Of a stretch of DNA of 59,605 nt, positions 22,572 through 32,149 are shown piece after piece. The notes beneath the pieces are model-generated. The model saw only the letters and a list, made by a program, of their open reading frames with translations. It was not told the DNA's origin and did not search any database. How positions within the stretch are numbered: the stretch's first letter is position 1; every line of letters begins with the position of its first letter. Source of the DNA: a virus; the IMG/VR virus record IMGVR_UViG_3300044615_000612, positions 1 to 59,605 of that record, one strand, 5' to 3'. The translations under genes and the position numbers were made by a program.

Positions 22572-24193
22572 TACATTGTGTATACGCCGTCTGGCATACG
22601 GCCTGGGTTGTTAAATCCTTCTGGCATTGGCGGCGGCACGTCCCCGGCAGCGCGTCTCGCGTCTAGGTATGCGTCAATCTGAGCCGGCTTGTAGTTCAGC
22701 TTTTCCATTTCTCGTCGGAACTCAGCCTCTCTTCTGGCCATGCTGCTGGGGCCTGGATCAAGGAACCAATGCCGGTATCTTTCTTGGACATGTCCGGCAC
22801 TAAGTCCCTCACCCATCTGCTCGCCACGCTGCTGCGACAGCCGGACGGCCGGCTCTCCAGTTATCCCGGCCATCTGAGCTTGCATGCGTGCAGCATCTAA
22901 CGGGTTCTCTCCGCCACCACGCAGGGCAGCGTTGGCCAGGTCGAACGCACGCTGCATGTTCATGGCCTCACGCATCGTTGGCGTCATGCCACGCAGGTCA
23001 GGAGCGAGACGCTGGGCAGCCACTGCGTTCTGCCATTCGTTGGAGTCAGGCCCGCCCATCTCTCGGAACGCCAGCTCATTGCGGAACTGCGGTGCCATGC
23101 GGGCTCGGCGGTTGGACTCTATGCGCTCACGCTCGGACGCGGCACGGGTGTCAGCGATCAGGTCACGGAGCTGCTGGGCGCTCTTGCCCTCTGCCTGTTC
23201 AGCAGTCAGTCCTGCACGTCCGCGAAGGCTACGCAGGAGACGATCAGTCCTCCGGCCCTCATACGCAGAGTCCATCTGCTGACGCAGGGCCTGGGTGAGC
23301 TGTTCGCCCTCCAAGCCGCCAGCCTGAAGTTCCGCCCGCGTCTGGAGCTTCACGTCGGGATTATCGCGCATCATGCGAGCGATTTCTTCGTCCCCAAGCT
23401 CTGTCTTGGCCCAGACTGTCTCTACGCCATAAGGGCCGTGCCGCTGTACGGCCGTGTACCCCTTGCGCCGCAGGTCAGGGCGGTCCAGGTTTTCGCTGAC
23501 TTCGCCGCGATCCACTCGCTCACCAACCCGCTTCTGCCCGCCAACGGCAATATCCGTAGCGCCCGGTGCGGCATTGGGCATGTACGCCCGCTCCAGGTAG
23601 GTGACCGATCCGTCCGGGGCGTACACAGGCACCCAACCAGAACCACGGCTGAAGCCCACTTTGGCTGCTTCGCGGTCAAACTCTGACCGCTGCATATCCG
23701 TAATTTGCTGCTCTGTCTTGCCCTGGTTCCGCAGTTCGTCTTTTTCGTCTTCAGTCAAGAGCCTGCGCCTGGAGTACTCGGCGGCCTCGCCCTGAGAACG
23801 AAACGGCTCACCGCCGCCATAGCGAGAGCCGAACTGCCGCGAGTCCATCAGGTCGCGCCCCGCCTGCTCAAGACGGGATCGCGGACGCTCACGCGGCGCG
23901 GCAGCCGGCATGGGCTGTGGTCCGGCCCGCCGTTCTGCCAGGTCTCGCTCGGCGTTTTGCAGCCAGCCGTCAAAGCTGGCGCGTCGCGCGGCTTCGGCCG
24001 GGCTCACAGGGGGCGGGCCGGACGGTGCGCTGGAGGGGGGCGGTGCGGCTGGCATGCGCTGCCCAACGGCTGCCATCGCAGCTGCGAGCATGTCTTCGTT
24101 CAGGAAGGCCCGCGCCGCCTCCAGCTCTTCAGGCGTAAGGTCTTCGTCGCTGGCAATCGGCAACGACGGCGCACCATCAGTCCTGGATCGCAT
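22571..24193 (-). CDS. Large hydrophilic structural-region protein
   Basis: 540 aa. A Pro/Ala-rich N-terminal linker (~45-70), then long charged helices (AERDLAERRAG, RLLTEDEKDELRNQGKTEQQI) and many Arg/Glu/Gln residues. No catalytic motif. It abuts the 1166-aa gene and probably acts with it in the virion core. Confidence 0.55.
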   Translation of the reverse strand: MRSRTDGAPSLPIASDEDLTPEELEAARAFLNEDMLAAAMAAVGQRMPAAPPPSSAPSGPPPVSPAEAARRASFDGWLQNAERDLAERRAGPQPMPAAAPRERPRSRLEQAGRDLMDSRQFGSRYGGGEPFRSQGEAAEYSRRRLLTEDEKDELRNQGKTEQQITDMQRSEFDREAAKVGFSRGSGWVPVYAPDGSVTYLERAYMPNAAPGATDIAVGGQKRVGERVDRGEVSENLDRPDLRRKGYTAVQRHGPYGVETVWAKTELGDEEIARMMRDNPDVKLQTRAELQAGGLEGEQLTQALRQQMDSAYEGRRTDRLLRSLRGRAGLTAEQAEGKSAQQLRDLIADTRAASERERIESNRRARMAPQFRNELAFREMGGPDSNEWQNAVAAQRLAPDLRGMTPTMREAMNMQRAFDLANAALRGGGENPLDAARMQAQMAGITGEPAVRLSQQRGEQMGEGLSAGHVQERYRHWFLDPGPSSMARREAEFRREMEKLNYKPAQIDAYLDARRAAGDVPPPMPEGFNNPGRMPDGVYTM

Positions 24194-24194
24194 G

Positions 24195-25274
24195 TCACTT
24201 CCCCATCAGAATGCGTAACTCGGATTTCGTAATAGGCTTCTGCCCGCGGACGACCTCCAGTGCCCGCTGCGGATCTACTCCGGCAGCGTGCAGCTTGTCC
24301 CACCTGGCCTGGTCTTCGTTGGTCAGCTTGAGGCCGGTCTGATTGCGTGCGCCGCGGGGGATGTCCGGCAGGTTCTGCTTCCACTTGTACTGCCCTTCTG
24401 GACCGTCGGCGTAGTACTTGACCTCGGCGTCCGAAGCTTCTTGGATTGGGCCAAACGATTGCGCACGCATCTGCGCTACCATGTCGTCATCTGAGAACGC
24501 CGGCATCTCTTCTTCTGGCACGTCAATCTCAGGTGAGGCAAAGTCCAGCTTCTGCAATGGATCGGTCAGCATCCCGTCCATCATGGTGTAGCCACGCTCG
24601 CCAACAGAGGCGGGCTGGCTGTAAACGCTGCCGTCGTCTTCCGCCGGTACAGTCAACGGAATGTCCCGGACAGTGTCTGGCATGAAGTCGCCAGGAGTGT
24701 CGGCCTGATCAAGCGCGACAGCAGCACCAAGTCCAGCTGCGGCTGCGCCCAGACCGCCCATGGTCGCATTAAGGCCAACCTTGAAGGCCGCGTCATTGGC
24801 CATGTCGGCCTGGCCGCTGGCGATCCGGGCCTGACGGGCGGCTTCGATGTTCTGCTGGGCGATGTCGAACAGCTGCTGACGCTCGCCGCCGTAACGCTCG
24901 GCATTGACGCGGTCCAGCGTCCGCATGCGTTCGTTGCGACGAAGCATGTCCATCACGTCTTCGCCGCCCATGCCGGGATCCACGGCGCGGTTGTAGTCGG
25001 CTGCGTCTAGCATCCGCTGGACGGTGGGGCCAAAGAGCCCTGGATCGGCCTCACCGAACTGGCGACCCGTTGGGATTGGGAGTTCGATGTCCCGGAGTGG
25101 CTCCGGCTCCGGGCGGCCGAAGTGCCGGGCCAGCTTGACCTCCTCGGCGGCGCGTGCAGCGGCCATCACCGACGGGTCATTGGGCAGCTGGCGGAAGAAC
25201 CGCGCCATCTCCGGCGGTGTCCCCATCAGCTGGCGCACTTTGGCGACAGGGTCTCTGAGAAATGGATTGCCCAT
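24195..25274 (-). CDS. Virion-region hypothetical protein
   Basis: 359 aa. The N-terminal half is helical (LMGTPPEMARFFRQLP). A small hydrophobic Gly/Ala segment at ~168-190 (MGGLGAAAAGLGAAVAL) could insert into a membrane. The C-terminus (WDKLHAAGVDPQRALEVV) is helical. It starts ATG at 25274, coupled to the acidic gene upstream. Perhaps an ejection-protein partner. Confidence 0.55.
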   Translation of the reverse strand: MGNPFLRDPVAKVRQLMGTPPEMARFFRQLPNDPSVMAAARAAEEVKLARHFGRPEPEPLRDIELPIPTGRQFGEADPGLFGPTVQRMLDAADYNRAVDPGMGGEDVMDMLRRNERMRTLDRVNAERYGGERQQLFDIAQQNIEAARQARIASGQADMANDAAFKVGLNATMGGLGAAAAGLGAAVALDQADTPGDFMPDTVRDIPLTVPAEDDGSVYSQPASVGERGYTMMDGMLTDPLQKLDFASPEIDVPEEEMPAFSDDDMVAQMRAQSFGPIQEASDAEVKYYADGPEGQYKWKQNLPDIPRGARNQTGLKLTNEDQARWDKLHAAGVDPQRALEVVRGQKPITKSELRILMGK

Positions 25275-25504
25275 CAGTCGTCCTCGTCTTCGTCTTCGTC
25301 CATCGGATCGATGGCGGCAGGCTTGCCACGCTTTTCTTCGGTCAGGTCGGCCAGGTCGTTCTGTTCCTTGTGGGCCTTGGCAGGCTCCGACAGCTTCTTG
25401 AGGATCTTTTCTTCTTCCCCCTCTTCAGCCACAAGCAACTGCTTCACAAGGCGCTTGAGCGCGCTGTTGGTCAGGTCATCCAGGTCGAAGTCGATGCGTG
25501 CCAT
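25274..25504 (-). CDS. Small acidic-tail protein
   Basis: 76 aa. Helical core (TNSALKRLVKQLLVAEEG) and a C-terminal run of alternating Asp and Glu. ATGA-coupled on both sides. Possibly an assembly chaperone. Confidence 0.55.
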   Translation of the reverse strand: MARIDFDLDDLTNSALKRLVKQLLVAEEGEEEKILKKLSEPAKAHKEQNDLADLTEEKRGKPAAIDPMDEDEDEDD

Positions 25505-25917
25505 TATCCAAGTAACCCCCCAAGGAGTCCTCCTGCGAAGTTCATCACAGCCTGCTGACGTTGCAGTGCTGCCATCTGCTGTGCGTAGGAGTCCTGTTGT
25601 TGCAGGCCGGCTAGGGCCTGGGCTCGTTGCTCCTGTAATGACTGTCCCTGGAGGGCTAGGTTGGCGTTGTATTGCTGGTCGTCCATCTGCTGGCGGTAGG
25701 CGTCAGCGATTCCCTGAGAGAGGGCCTGGGCGGCGTTGATCCCGGCCTGGTTGCGTTGGGCACCGCCGCGGGAAAGCCCGGCTCGGTCCAGGCTCTTCAG
25801 CTGGAACCGCGGATCGCCCATGGCCAGGGCCTGGGCCATCTGCTGGTTGAATCCAGACTGCATCTGACCAGGGGTGAACCCTGCCGGCGGCGTCTGGTTG
25901 ACGAATACTTGGTTCAT
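25504..25917 (-). CDS. Gln-rich virion-region protein
   Basis: 137 aa. About a quarter of residues are Gln; the C-terminus ends in a hydrophobic NFAGGLLGGLLG tail. Similar in style to the next two upstream genes (25922 and 26254). These repeat-rich helices with glycine-leucine tails may form a channel or core component. Confidence 0.5.
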   Translation of the reverse strand: MNQVFVNQTPPAGFTPGQMQSGFNQQMAQALAMGDPRFQLKSLDRAGLSRGGAQRNQAGINAAQALSQGIADAYRQQMDDQQYNANLALQGQSLQEQRAQALAGLQQQDSYAQQMAALQRQQAVMNFAGGLLGGLLG

Positions 25918-25921
25918 TTGG

Positions 25922-26257
25922 TCACCGCAGGAGGTCGTTCAGGAGCGATCCCTGGAATCCCAGCATGGCCTGGAGCCTGCTGTTGCCCAGGTTCTGCTGG
26001 TTCTGCCTGTCCTGGGACAACTGCGTCAGTCCTGCCAGGACGTTCTGCATTTCTTCCTGCTGCTGCTTGGTGGCGTATGAGTCCTGCATCTGTTGGGCGT
26101 AGCGGCTCATGTCCACAGCCTGCCGCTGCATCATGCTGTTCATTACATCAGCATGGTTCTGGTTGTATTGGTACGGCAGGCCCTGCTGCTGGAATGCTTG
26201 CAGCGGCTGGGCTGTCTGCGGCGGAGCGTTCTTGAGCTGTGTTTGATATTGCATCAT
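25922..26257 (-). CDS. Gln-rich virion-region protein
   Basis: 111 aa from the ATG at 26257; a second ATG at 26254 overlaps the upstream stop. Gln/Met/Asn-rich with RYAQQMQDSYATKQQQEEM. It ends GFQGSLLNDLLR, a short amphipathic tail resembling that of its neighbour. Function unknown. Confidence 0.5.
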   Translation of the reverse strand: MMQYQTQLKNAPPQTAQPLQAFQQQGLPYQYNQNHADVMNSMMQRQAVDMSRYAQQMQDSYATKQQQEEMQNVLAGLTQLSQDRQNQQNLGNSRLQAMLGFQGSLLNDLLR

Positions 26258-28032
26258 CTGGCTCTAAGTCCTCCCACCATCATGCCGGGACGGGCGAGCG
26301 GGATGCGTCGCTCGGCCGCCCGCACGCGGTCGCGGTAAGCGCTGTAGTTCTGCGCGTAAGGCGAGCGCATCATGGCCGACTCACGGTCGGCGGCCTGCAT
26401 TGCACCCAGCCGCCTGGCTCGCTGGTATTCCTCTTCCGGCGTCGGCATGTATCGCTGCATGAAGTTATCAGCAAACTCCATGCCCGTCTGGTTGGCGCTC
26501 GCCATACCGGATCCGATCTGCGACGCCAGGTCTTTCAGCGCCCCAAGAGACGAGCCGTAGTCACGGCTCATGCGATCTCCAACGCCGCGGATGTCGGAGC
26601 TGCTCTGGCCGAATCCCTGGCGAGCAGCATCCAGGTACTGGCCGAAGTTTGTCGCCCCGCGGTCTACGTTCCTGTAGAAGTCGCCCATGCCAGTCCGCAT
26701 GGCACCTGAACCCTCGCGCCCCAGCGTCAGGAGGCCCATGAGCCCCTGGCCCATCATGTTGCCGTAGTCCTGGCGATAGAGGTCCTGCTGCCGATCCAGG
26801 CGGTCCATGGCCCTGAGATTTGCATCCAGTGCCTGGCCCCGCGTTTCGGCGTCGGCCCGGCCCAGGTCGGCCACCGCGGCGTTGTTGCTGTCCAGCAGGC
26901 TTGAGAGGGCGCTGGAACGATCCGCACCGATGCGGTTGCGCATGTCCATGCCCGCGGAGCCAAGCTGGCCCATGGCCGCTTCGTTGCCGCCCATCAGGTT
27001 GCGGGCCGTCCTGTCCCCGGCCCGTCCAATCTGACCCATGGAGTCGTAACCAAAGTCCATCAGCTGCCGACGGGCATCGGCGTCAATGCCGACCATGTCA
27101 GCCGTAGACATACCGCCCCCGCCGCCACCTCCCCCACCTCCTCCACCGCCACCGCCGTAAGACCCAGTGGCAATTGGCCCGCCAGGTCCTGAAGCTGAAA
27201 AGGTGTTGCCGATGCCACCGCCACCGCCGAACATGCCGCTGACCTGGCCGGCGACACCCATGGCACCCAGCCCACGGAGGGCGTTGCCCTGCATGTTGGC
27301 CAGAGCCCCCTGAGTACTTCCGACGGCGTTGCCAAACGCACCCTGGGTGGCCCCAAGAGACTGGGCCAATGCCTGTTGATTGGCGTTCTGCATCCCCATG
27401 AGGGCCTGCTGATCGGCCGCATGCGTGCCCTGGTACGCCCCCATGGCGCTGCCCAGCATGTTTGCCTGCGCCCCCTGGTTGGCGTTCTGCATGGAGGCGC
27501 GGGCGCCCTGGTTCGCCGCCTGCATGGACGCCAGGGCTTGCTGGTTGGACCCCTGCATGTCAGCCAACGACCGCTGGTATCCCTGCTGGCCCTGGCCCAT
27601 GGACAGAAGGGCCTGGTTACCCATGCCGCCGAACGACGCCAGGGCCTGGGTCCACATGTTCCCAAGCCCGGCCTGGTTGGCCTGGACGGCATTGCTCATC
27701 GCGGACATGCGGGCGGCCCGCTCGGCGGCCTGCGACTGGGCAAGATTTCCCAGGACGCCGCCGTATGCACCGTAGTTCTGGGCAAAGGCATTGCCCAGGT
27801 TGCTTAGGCCGGCGGACTGCTGACCGCTCATCTGGCCCAAGGCTGACCCAATGCCTGCGAGCCCGCCGGCCATGGAGCCGTAGTTGTTGGAGATGCCGGC
27901 CATCATCTGGCCTGGCAGCTGGAACATGGCCCCACGCGGATCAGGGAACTGCTGCGGCTGGGCCGGCATGTGCGTGACGCTGCCGCCCGGGAAGGCGTTG
28001 GTGATCCCGTGCTGGCTGATTGCAACTGGCAT
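26254..28032 (-). CDS. Repetitive Gly/Ala/Gln-rich virion protein with poly-Gly
   Basis: 592 aa. Residues ~150-255 consist of short repeats of the form Q-A-L-A-x-M-Q-x-A-N-Q-G-A. A run of 15 glycines lies at 293-307, preceded by GMFGGGGG. The C-terminal half is helical and charged, with RDYGSSLGALKDLASQIG. Low-complexity, flexible proteins of this kind often sit in phage cores or fibres. No enzymatic motif. Confidence 0.6.
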   Translation of the reverse strand: MPVAISQHGITNAFPGGSVTHMPAQPQQFPDPRGAMFQLPGQMMAGISNNYGSMAGGLAGIGSALGQMSGQQSAGLSNLGNAFAQNYGAYGGVLGNLAQSQAAERAARMSAMSNAVQANQAGLGNMWTQALASFGGMGNQALLSMGQGQQGYQRSLADMQGSNQQALASMQAANQGARASMQNANQGAQANMLGSAMGAYQGTHAADQQALMGMQNANQQALAQSLGATQGAFGNAVGSTQGALANMQGNALRGLGAMGVAGQVSGMFGGGGGIGNTFSASGPGGPIATGSYGGGGGGGGGGGGGGGMSTADMVGIDADARRQLMDFGYDSMGQIGRAGDRTARNLMGGNEAAMGQLGSAGMDMRNRIGADRSSALSSLLDSNNAAVADLGRADAETRGQALDANLRAMDRLDRQQDLYRQDYGNMMGQGLMGLLTLGREGSGAMRTGMGDFYRNVDRGATNFGQYLDAARQGFGQSSSDIRGVGDRMSRDYGSSLGALKDLASQIGSGMASANQTGMEFADNFMQRYMPTPEEEYQRARRLGAMQAADRESAMMRSPYAQNYSAYRDRVRAAERRIPLARPGMMVGGLRAR

Positions 28033-28068
28033 AGTTTTCTCCTACATACAACTGTCCCGCTTTAGGCT

Positions 28069-28968
28069 TTAGCCAGCCAAAACCGTCTCCGAACCGGGCA
28101 CCCCCTCCACAAATTGGACATAATCCGCAGACCCGTACACGGGGATGAAGTTGACGGAAATCGACCCGTCTTCTCCGCAGGACGCCGTCACGGTTCCTCC
28201 CTTGAGATACGTCAGCAGGCCATAGCCAACCCGCAAGCGCTTGACGAAACTGATGCGCTTCGTCTGCCTCGGACCACCGGGCTCGCCTATGTAGATCACG
28301 GTGGTGACGCCCGGCGGCCCGGCAGGTCCCTGGAGTCCGTCCGCTCCGTCACGCCCGTCGGATCCGGGAGGCCCTGGTGGGCCAACGATACTGAGGCCAT
28401 CGGCGCCTCGCTCACCTGCTGCGCCGTCCGCACCGCGGTCCCCTCGGTCTCCCCTGTCGCCACGGTCTCCCCTCTCGCCACGGTCTCCCCTCTCGCCGCG
28501 CTGGCCGGGCGGGTTGTTCACAATGTTGATGATGGTGTCGCCAGCATTGTTGAACACGTCGCCCAGCCGTATGGTTCTACGATCTGAGAAATCGTAGAAC
28601 GCATCGCCGCCGTGGTTGTAGCTGAAGTCGTTGTATTCGTTGTAGGTGTTTGAGTCGCCGTATCGCGTGTTGTTGACGTTGTTAAACGTATTGTTGTTCA
28701 GGTACGTAAACTGATCGCCTTGGAAGTTGTTGTTGTTTGTGGTGCTATTGAAATTAAAAATGTCGCCGTAGTCCGACGTGTTCCAGTAGTCGCCGTTGTA
28801 GGTGCCACCACCGGTTGAAGGCGGCATCTGCGGGGAAATGCCTACGGTGCCGCGATGCTCCAACGGCTGATTGCAGTTGCCAAGAGCCTGCATCATTCCC
28901 CGCAACTGCTGGTCGCTCATGGAACCGCCAAGCGCCTTGGCGAGTGCCGGCATCAGATTGGTCAGCAT
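28069..28968 (-). CDS. Collagen-like virion fibre protein
   Basis: 299 aa. Residues 154-220 are Gly-X-Y triplets (mostly GDR, GER, GPP) with one break at LSIV (192-195), as in phage collagen-like fibres. Before them lies an unusual Asn/Tyr-rich stretch (~60-130). After them comes a C-terminal beta-rich cap. Start at 28968 is ATGA-coupled to the nozzle-like gene. Likely a trimeric tail or head fibre. Confidence 0.82.
   Translation of the reverse strand: MLTNLMPALAKALGGSMSDQQLRGMMQALGNCNQPLEHRGTVGISPQMPPSTGGGTYNGDYWNTSDYGDIFNFNSTTNNNNFQGDQFTYLNNNTFNNVNNTRYGDSNTYNEYNDFSYNHGGDAFYDFSDRRTIRLGDVFNNAGDTIINIVNNPPGQRGERGDRGERGDRGDRGDRGDRGADGAAGERGADGLSIVGPPGPPGSDGRDGADGLQGPAGPPGVTTVIYIGEPGGPRQTKRISFVKRLRVGYGLLTYLKGGTVTASCGEDGSISVNFIPVYGSADYVQFVEGVPGSETVLAG
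28445..28498. repeat. Three tandem 18-bp repeats in collagen gene
   Basis: Units at 28445, 28463 and 28481 share CGGTCTCCCCTNTCGCC. They encode Gly-X-Y hexads (GERGDR). Copy number could change by slippage. Confidence 0.8.
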
Positions 28969-31883
28969 CAGCCCACTCCCTCTACCTGGGCGGAATAGAT
29001 CACCACTCCATCGCCGGAGGCTGTGGAGCTTTGTGTGCCAGCCATGGCAATGGCCATGTGCCTGTCGCCTCCGACGGCCCGGTCGTCACGCTTGCCTGCC
29101 ACATAGGCCCTGGCGAACCCGTTGGCAGCCCCCAAAGGAGAGCGGGCCTGCGACATATCCAGGGTCGCCTCGGTGCCGCCCTGCGTGGCGACGAATCCTG
29201 ACCCACGGTCCACGCTGATGGCGTTCTGGCGTGGCGTGGATGAGTTGTTGTAGTGCAGCGACAGGCCCAGGTTGTTGCTGCTTGGCGTGGGCTTGTAGAC
29301 CACGGCGACAGACCGGCTGGGCCCGGCATCCAATGGCAATGCGCCGGAGCGGTACTGATAGGTGATGTTGGATCCGCCGTCGGTCAGGCCGCTGTGCCGC
29401 ACCAGGCCGCCTTGGACCGTGGCCGCCACCTGGAGCCAGCGTCGGCCGATAAGTGAGAGAGTGGACGAGGTGTGTGCGACAGGGTGCTGCTCTTCCCACC
29501 ACGCCTTGGAGGCGACGCAATAGCAGAGAGCCCGCGTGGGCTCGGAGTCAGATGACTGGCAGTAGTGGAACCGCACCGTCTTCGTCAGGAAATCGGCTGA
29601 TACGTGGAACTTGTCGGCCTTGGTGAAGTCGATGATGTTGTCCCGCCAGTAGTCGTCTACGGCTGCGGAAATGGCCTCTTCTGTTTGGCCGTCAAACGCA
29701 TACATGCCGCTGGAGTCCACCAGGAAGGCGACCCCACCCATCACCGCCCAGCACCGTTCCTGAAGGATGCCACGGTACGAGGCCAGCGTGATGGACGCAT
29801 CGATGATCGGCTGCGACACATACATCAGCTTGTAGATGTGGGAAGTCTGAATGATCAGCAGTGAAGGCCCCAGCGGAATGAGCGCCTGGATGGTGTCTGC
29901 GGTGACGCTGTTTTCCTGGACCACCAGTTCGTTGTCTGCTGGGACGCTCTCCGGCTCATCGATCTCGGAGAACATCAATGAGTTGGGGCGCTGCCCCAGG
30001 ATGTCCTTGGCGTACCAGGCGCGGTCCTGGAACATGCAGGCGACTGCGTATTCACCAGGAGGAACCTCAAACCGCCGCGCGTTGATCTGCCCGGACGGGA
30101 GCGTCACCGGCATGAGGCCGTACATCTCCCGCTGGGTGTCGGTCAGGTCCACGTCGCTCACGGTGTCCAGGTACGTGCCGGTCCAGTTGGCGTCGGAACG
30201 CAGGATCTTGGCGACGCGGAACAGGACGGTGCGTTGGTCAGACGAGCTGCGCCACAGCTCCATACCCACAACCCGGTCGTCCAGGCCGTAGTGCGAGAAC
30301 GCCCAAGTCAATCCACCGGCACCGTCTTCGCACGTGACTTCCACCAGCTCTGAGATGGAGCTGTAGCATGGCCCGTTCTGGTTCTCCGGTGTGTCGTCGT
30401 AGTACCGCACGCAACAGTAGTACGTTCCACGCATCCGCTCACGGAGGGACGCCTGGGCCCTGGCTTCAGAGTTCGCCACATAAGCGGTTGGCGGAAGCGA
30501 GTACTGGCCTCCAGTGATCAGCGTGACAGACGACACGTGGCCGTCGGCATCGACTGAGGCTGTGGCCGCGGCATCGCTGGCTTCTGTGTCCAGCGGGTCT
30601 CGCTGGATAGTGACAAGCGGTGGAGTGAAGTAGCCCTGGCCAGAGTTGGCGACGGTCAGCGCCGTCACCTGATACCGCATTCGCACGCCAAGTTGCGCGC
30701 CAGTGCCGCCTCCACCCGTAATGGATGCCGTCACGCCGGTTGCCGTGGCGCCAGTGCCGCTGGCCAAGATGGAGATGCCGTCGATAGCACCGCGCTCATT
30801 GACCGACACACGGGCCGATGCCTGCGTCAGGCCCTGGGTGTTGTGGAACACCACCGTGGGAGACGTGGTGGCGTTCGACGTGTAGCCAGTGCCTCCGGCG
30901 ATCACGTCTAGGCTAGCAACCTCGCCAAGCAGGCCGGGCGTAAAGGTAGCTCCCTGGCCAACGCCACCGGAGATGGTGATTGTCGGCGTGGCCTGGTAGC
31001 CGTCTCCCACATCGGTAATGACCACGCGGTCCACGCGGCCCTGAATCACCACGGCACGGGCCTTGGCTGTGGTGGTAGGGGATCCACCAGTAAACGTGAC
31101 GGTAGGCACCCCGGCGTAGCCGGCTCCACCGCGGACCATTTGGACGGCACCGACGAATCGCCCAGACCCGGTCGATCCGGCGGTCATGGATGGTCCCACC
31201 GCAGGCTTGTTCAGCCCAATCGGACGGGCGTTGACCTCGGCCCCATATTCCGTAATGAGCGTGTCGCCGGCCTCGGACACCAGTGTGTCGCCTGCGACCG
31301 TCTCCAGGTCGCACTCGCCGTAGTCTGGCTTGGGGTACAGGATGTACCGGATGCCACGCCCCATGCCGTCCACGCCGTACACGTCGTTGTAGCGACCGGC
31401 GTAGAACGTCAGCGGCCGAATAGATCCCGTGTAGGCAAAAGCTCTAGCCGTAGCCCCTGAGCCGTTGTGGTAGAGCGTGGCGGCACCAGTCGTCGCAGCC
31501 GTCCCTGATACCACCAGCTGGGTGGCGTTAGAGAACTGCACCACGGAGGAGGTTGTGCCGCCGCTGAGAATGCTCGGCCAGGACGTGGAGCTGACCTCTG
31601 AAGCCAGCGTGACCGTTGTGGAGTTTGTGCCTGCGGTCACCGACTGAACGGTGACGCCTTGCGCCCGGGCGGAAATGGTCACCGTAGGGTTGCTGGTGTA
31701 GCCAGTCCCGGCGTTAGTGATGACCACGGACTGCACACGGCCGCCGTCGATGTGGGCAACGCCTTGTGCGCCTGTGCCACCGCCGCCTGAAATGGTCACG
31801 TCTGGCGGTGCGGAGTAGCTCGCACCGAACGTGCCCACGGATATCCTGATCAGCCCGCCGGCTGTGCGTGCTGCGATCTGCAT
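28968..31883 (-). CDS. Large tail/nozzle-like protein with GYTSxPTVTISGG repeats
   Basis: 971 aa. The N-terminal ~480 residues carry at least six G-x-GY-x-x-x-P-x-V-T-I/F repeats with GGGGTGA turns, likely beta-prism or propeller strands. The C-terminal half has LLIIQTSHIYKLMYVSQP followed by ERCWAVMGGVAFLVDSSGMY and AFDGQT, resembling T7 gp12-like nozzle or P22 gp10-like proteins. It follows the N-terminal-domain gene at 31883. Probable tail-tip component. Confidence 0.7.
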   Translation of the reverse strand: MQIAARTAGGLIRISVGTFGASYSAPPDVTISGGGGTGAQGVAHIDGGRVQSVVITNAGTGYTSNPTVTISARAQGVTVQSVTAGTNSTTVTLASEVSSTSWPSILSGGTTSSVVQFSNATQLVVSGTAATTGAATLYHNGSGATARAFAYTGSIRPLTFYAGRYNDVYGVDGMGRGIRYILYPKPDYGECDLETVAGDTLVSEAGDTLITEYGAEVNARPIGLNKPAVGPSMTAGSTGSGRFVGAVQMVRGGAGYAGVPTVTFTGGSPTTTAKARAVVIQGRVDRVVITDVGDGYQATPTITISGGVGQGATFTPGLLGEVASLDVIAGGTGYTSNATTSPTVVFHNTQGLTQASARVSVNERGAIDGISILASGTGATATGVTASITGGGGTGAQLGVRMRYQVTALTVANSGQGYFTPPLVTIQRDPLDTEASDAAATASVDADGHVSSVTLITGGQYSLPPTAYVANSEARAQASLRERMRGTYYCCVRYYDDTPENQNGPCYSSISELVEVTCEDGAGGLTWAFSHYGLDDRVVGMELWRSSSDQRTVLFRVAKILRSDANWTGTYLDTVSDVDLTDTQREMYGLMPVTLPSGQINARRFEVPPGEYAVACMFQDRAWYAKDILGQRPNSLMFSEIDEPESVPADNELVVQENSVTADTIQALIPLGPSLLIIQTSHIYKLMYVSQPIIDASITLASYRGILQERCWAVMGGVAFLVDSSGMYAFDGQTEEAISAAVDDYWRDNIIDFTKADKFHVSADFLTKTVRFHYCQSSDSEPTRALCYCVASKAWWEEQHPVAHTSSTLSLIGRRWLQVAATVQGGLVRHSGLTDGGSNITYQYRSGALPLDAGPSRSVAVVYKPTPSSNNLGLSLHYNNSSTPRQNAISVDRGSGFVATQGGTEATLDMSQARSPLGAANGFARAYVAGKRDDRAVGGDRHMAIAMAGTQSSTASGDGVVIYSAQVEGVG

Positions 31884-32149
31884 CAGCTCGGCCCCTGGGC
31901 GATCCGAACCACACCGTCACGTGACTGGTAGATGATCGATTCGGTGGGCGACGGGTAGCGGAACGAACGCCATATCCCAGACGTTGATCCCGTGTGCTTG
32001 CTGAACGACAGGGCGACCGTGCCGGGACGAACGGTCAGCTCGCCAGGCGACAGGACCTGGAGGTTGACCTGCGTGACCGCGGCCCCTGGCTTGATGCCGT
32101 ATGGGGAGGCATTGGTCACCAGGCCGGACCACTGATCAATGATGATCAC
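31883..32149 (-). CDS. Small nozzle-associated protein
   Basis: 88 aa from the GTG at 32149 (GTGA overlap, GGAGG upstream). DQWSGLVTNASPYGI and QVNLQVLSPGELTVRPG are typical of the N-terminus of nozzle-like tail proteins. Here it is a separate gene before the 971-aa protein, so the usual single chain appears split. Confidence 0.65.
   Translation of the reverse strand: MIIIDQWSGLVTNASPYGIKPGAAVTQVNLQVLSPGELTVRPGTVALSFSKHTGSTSGIWRSFRYPSPTESIIYQSRDGVVRIAQGPS

Noticed and set aside
28445-28498. 18-bp repeats considered as a CRISPR array
   Set aside because: Units are contiguous with no spacers and encode collagen triplets.
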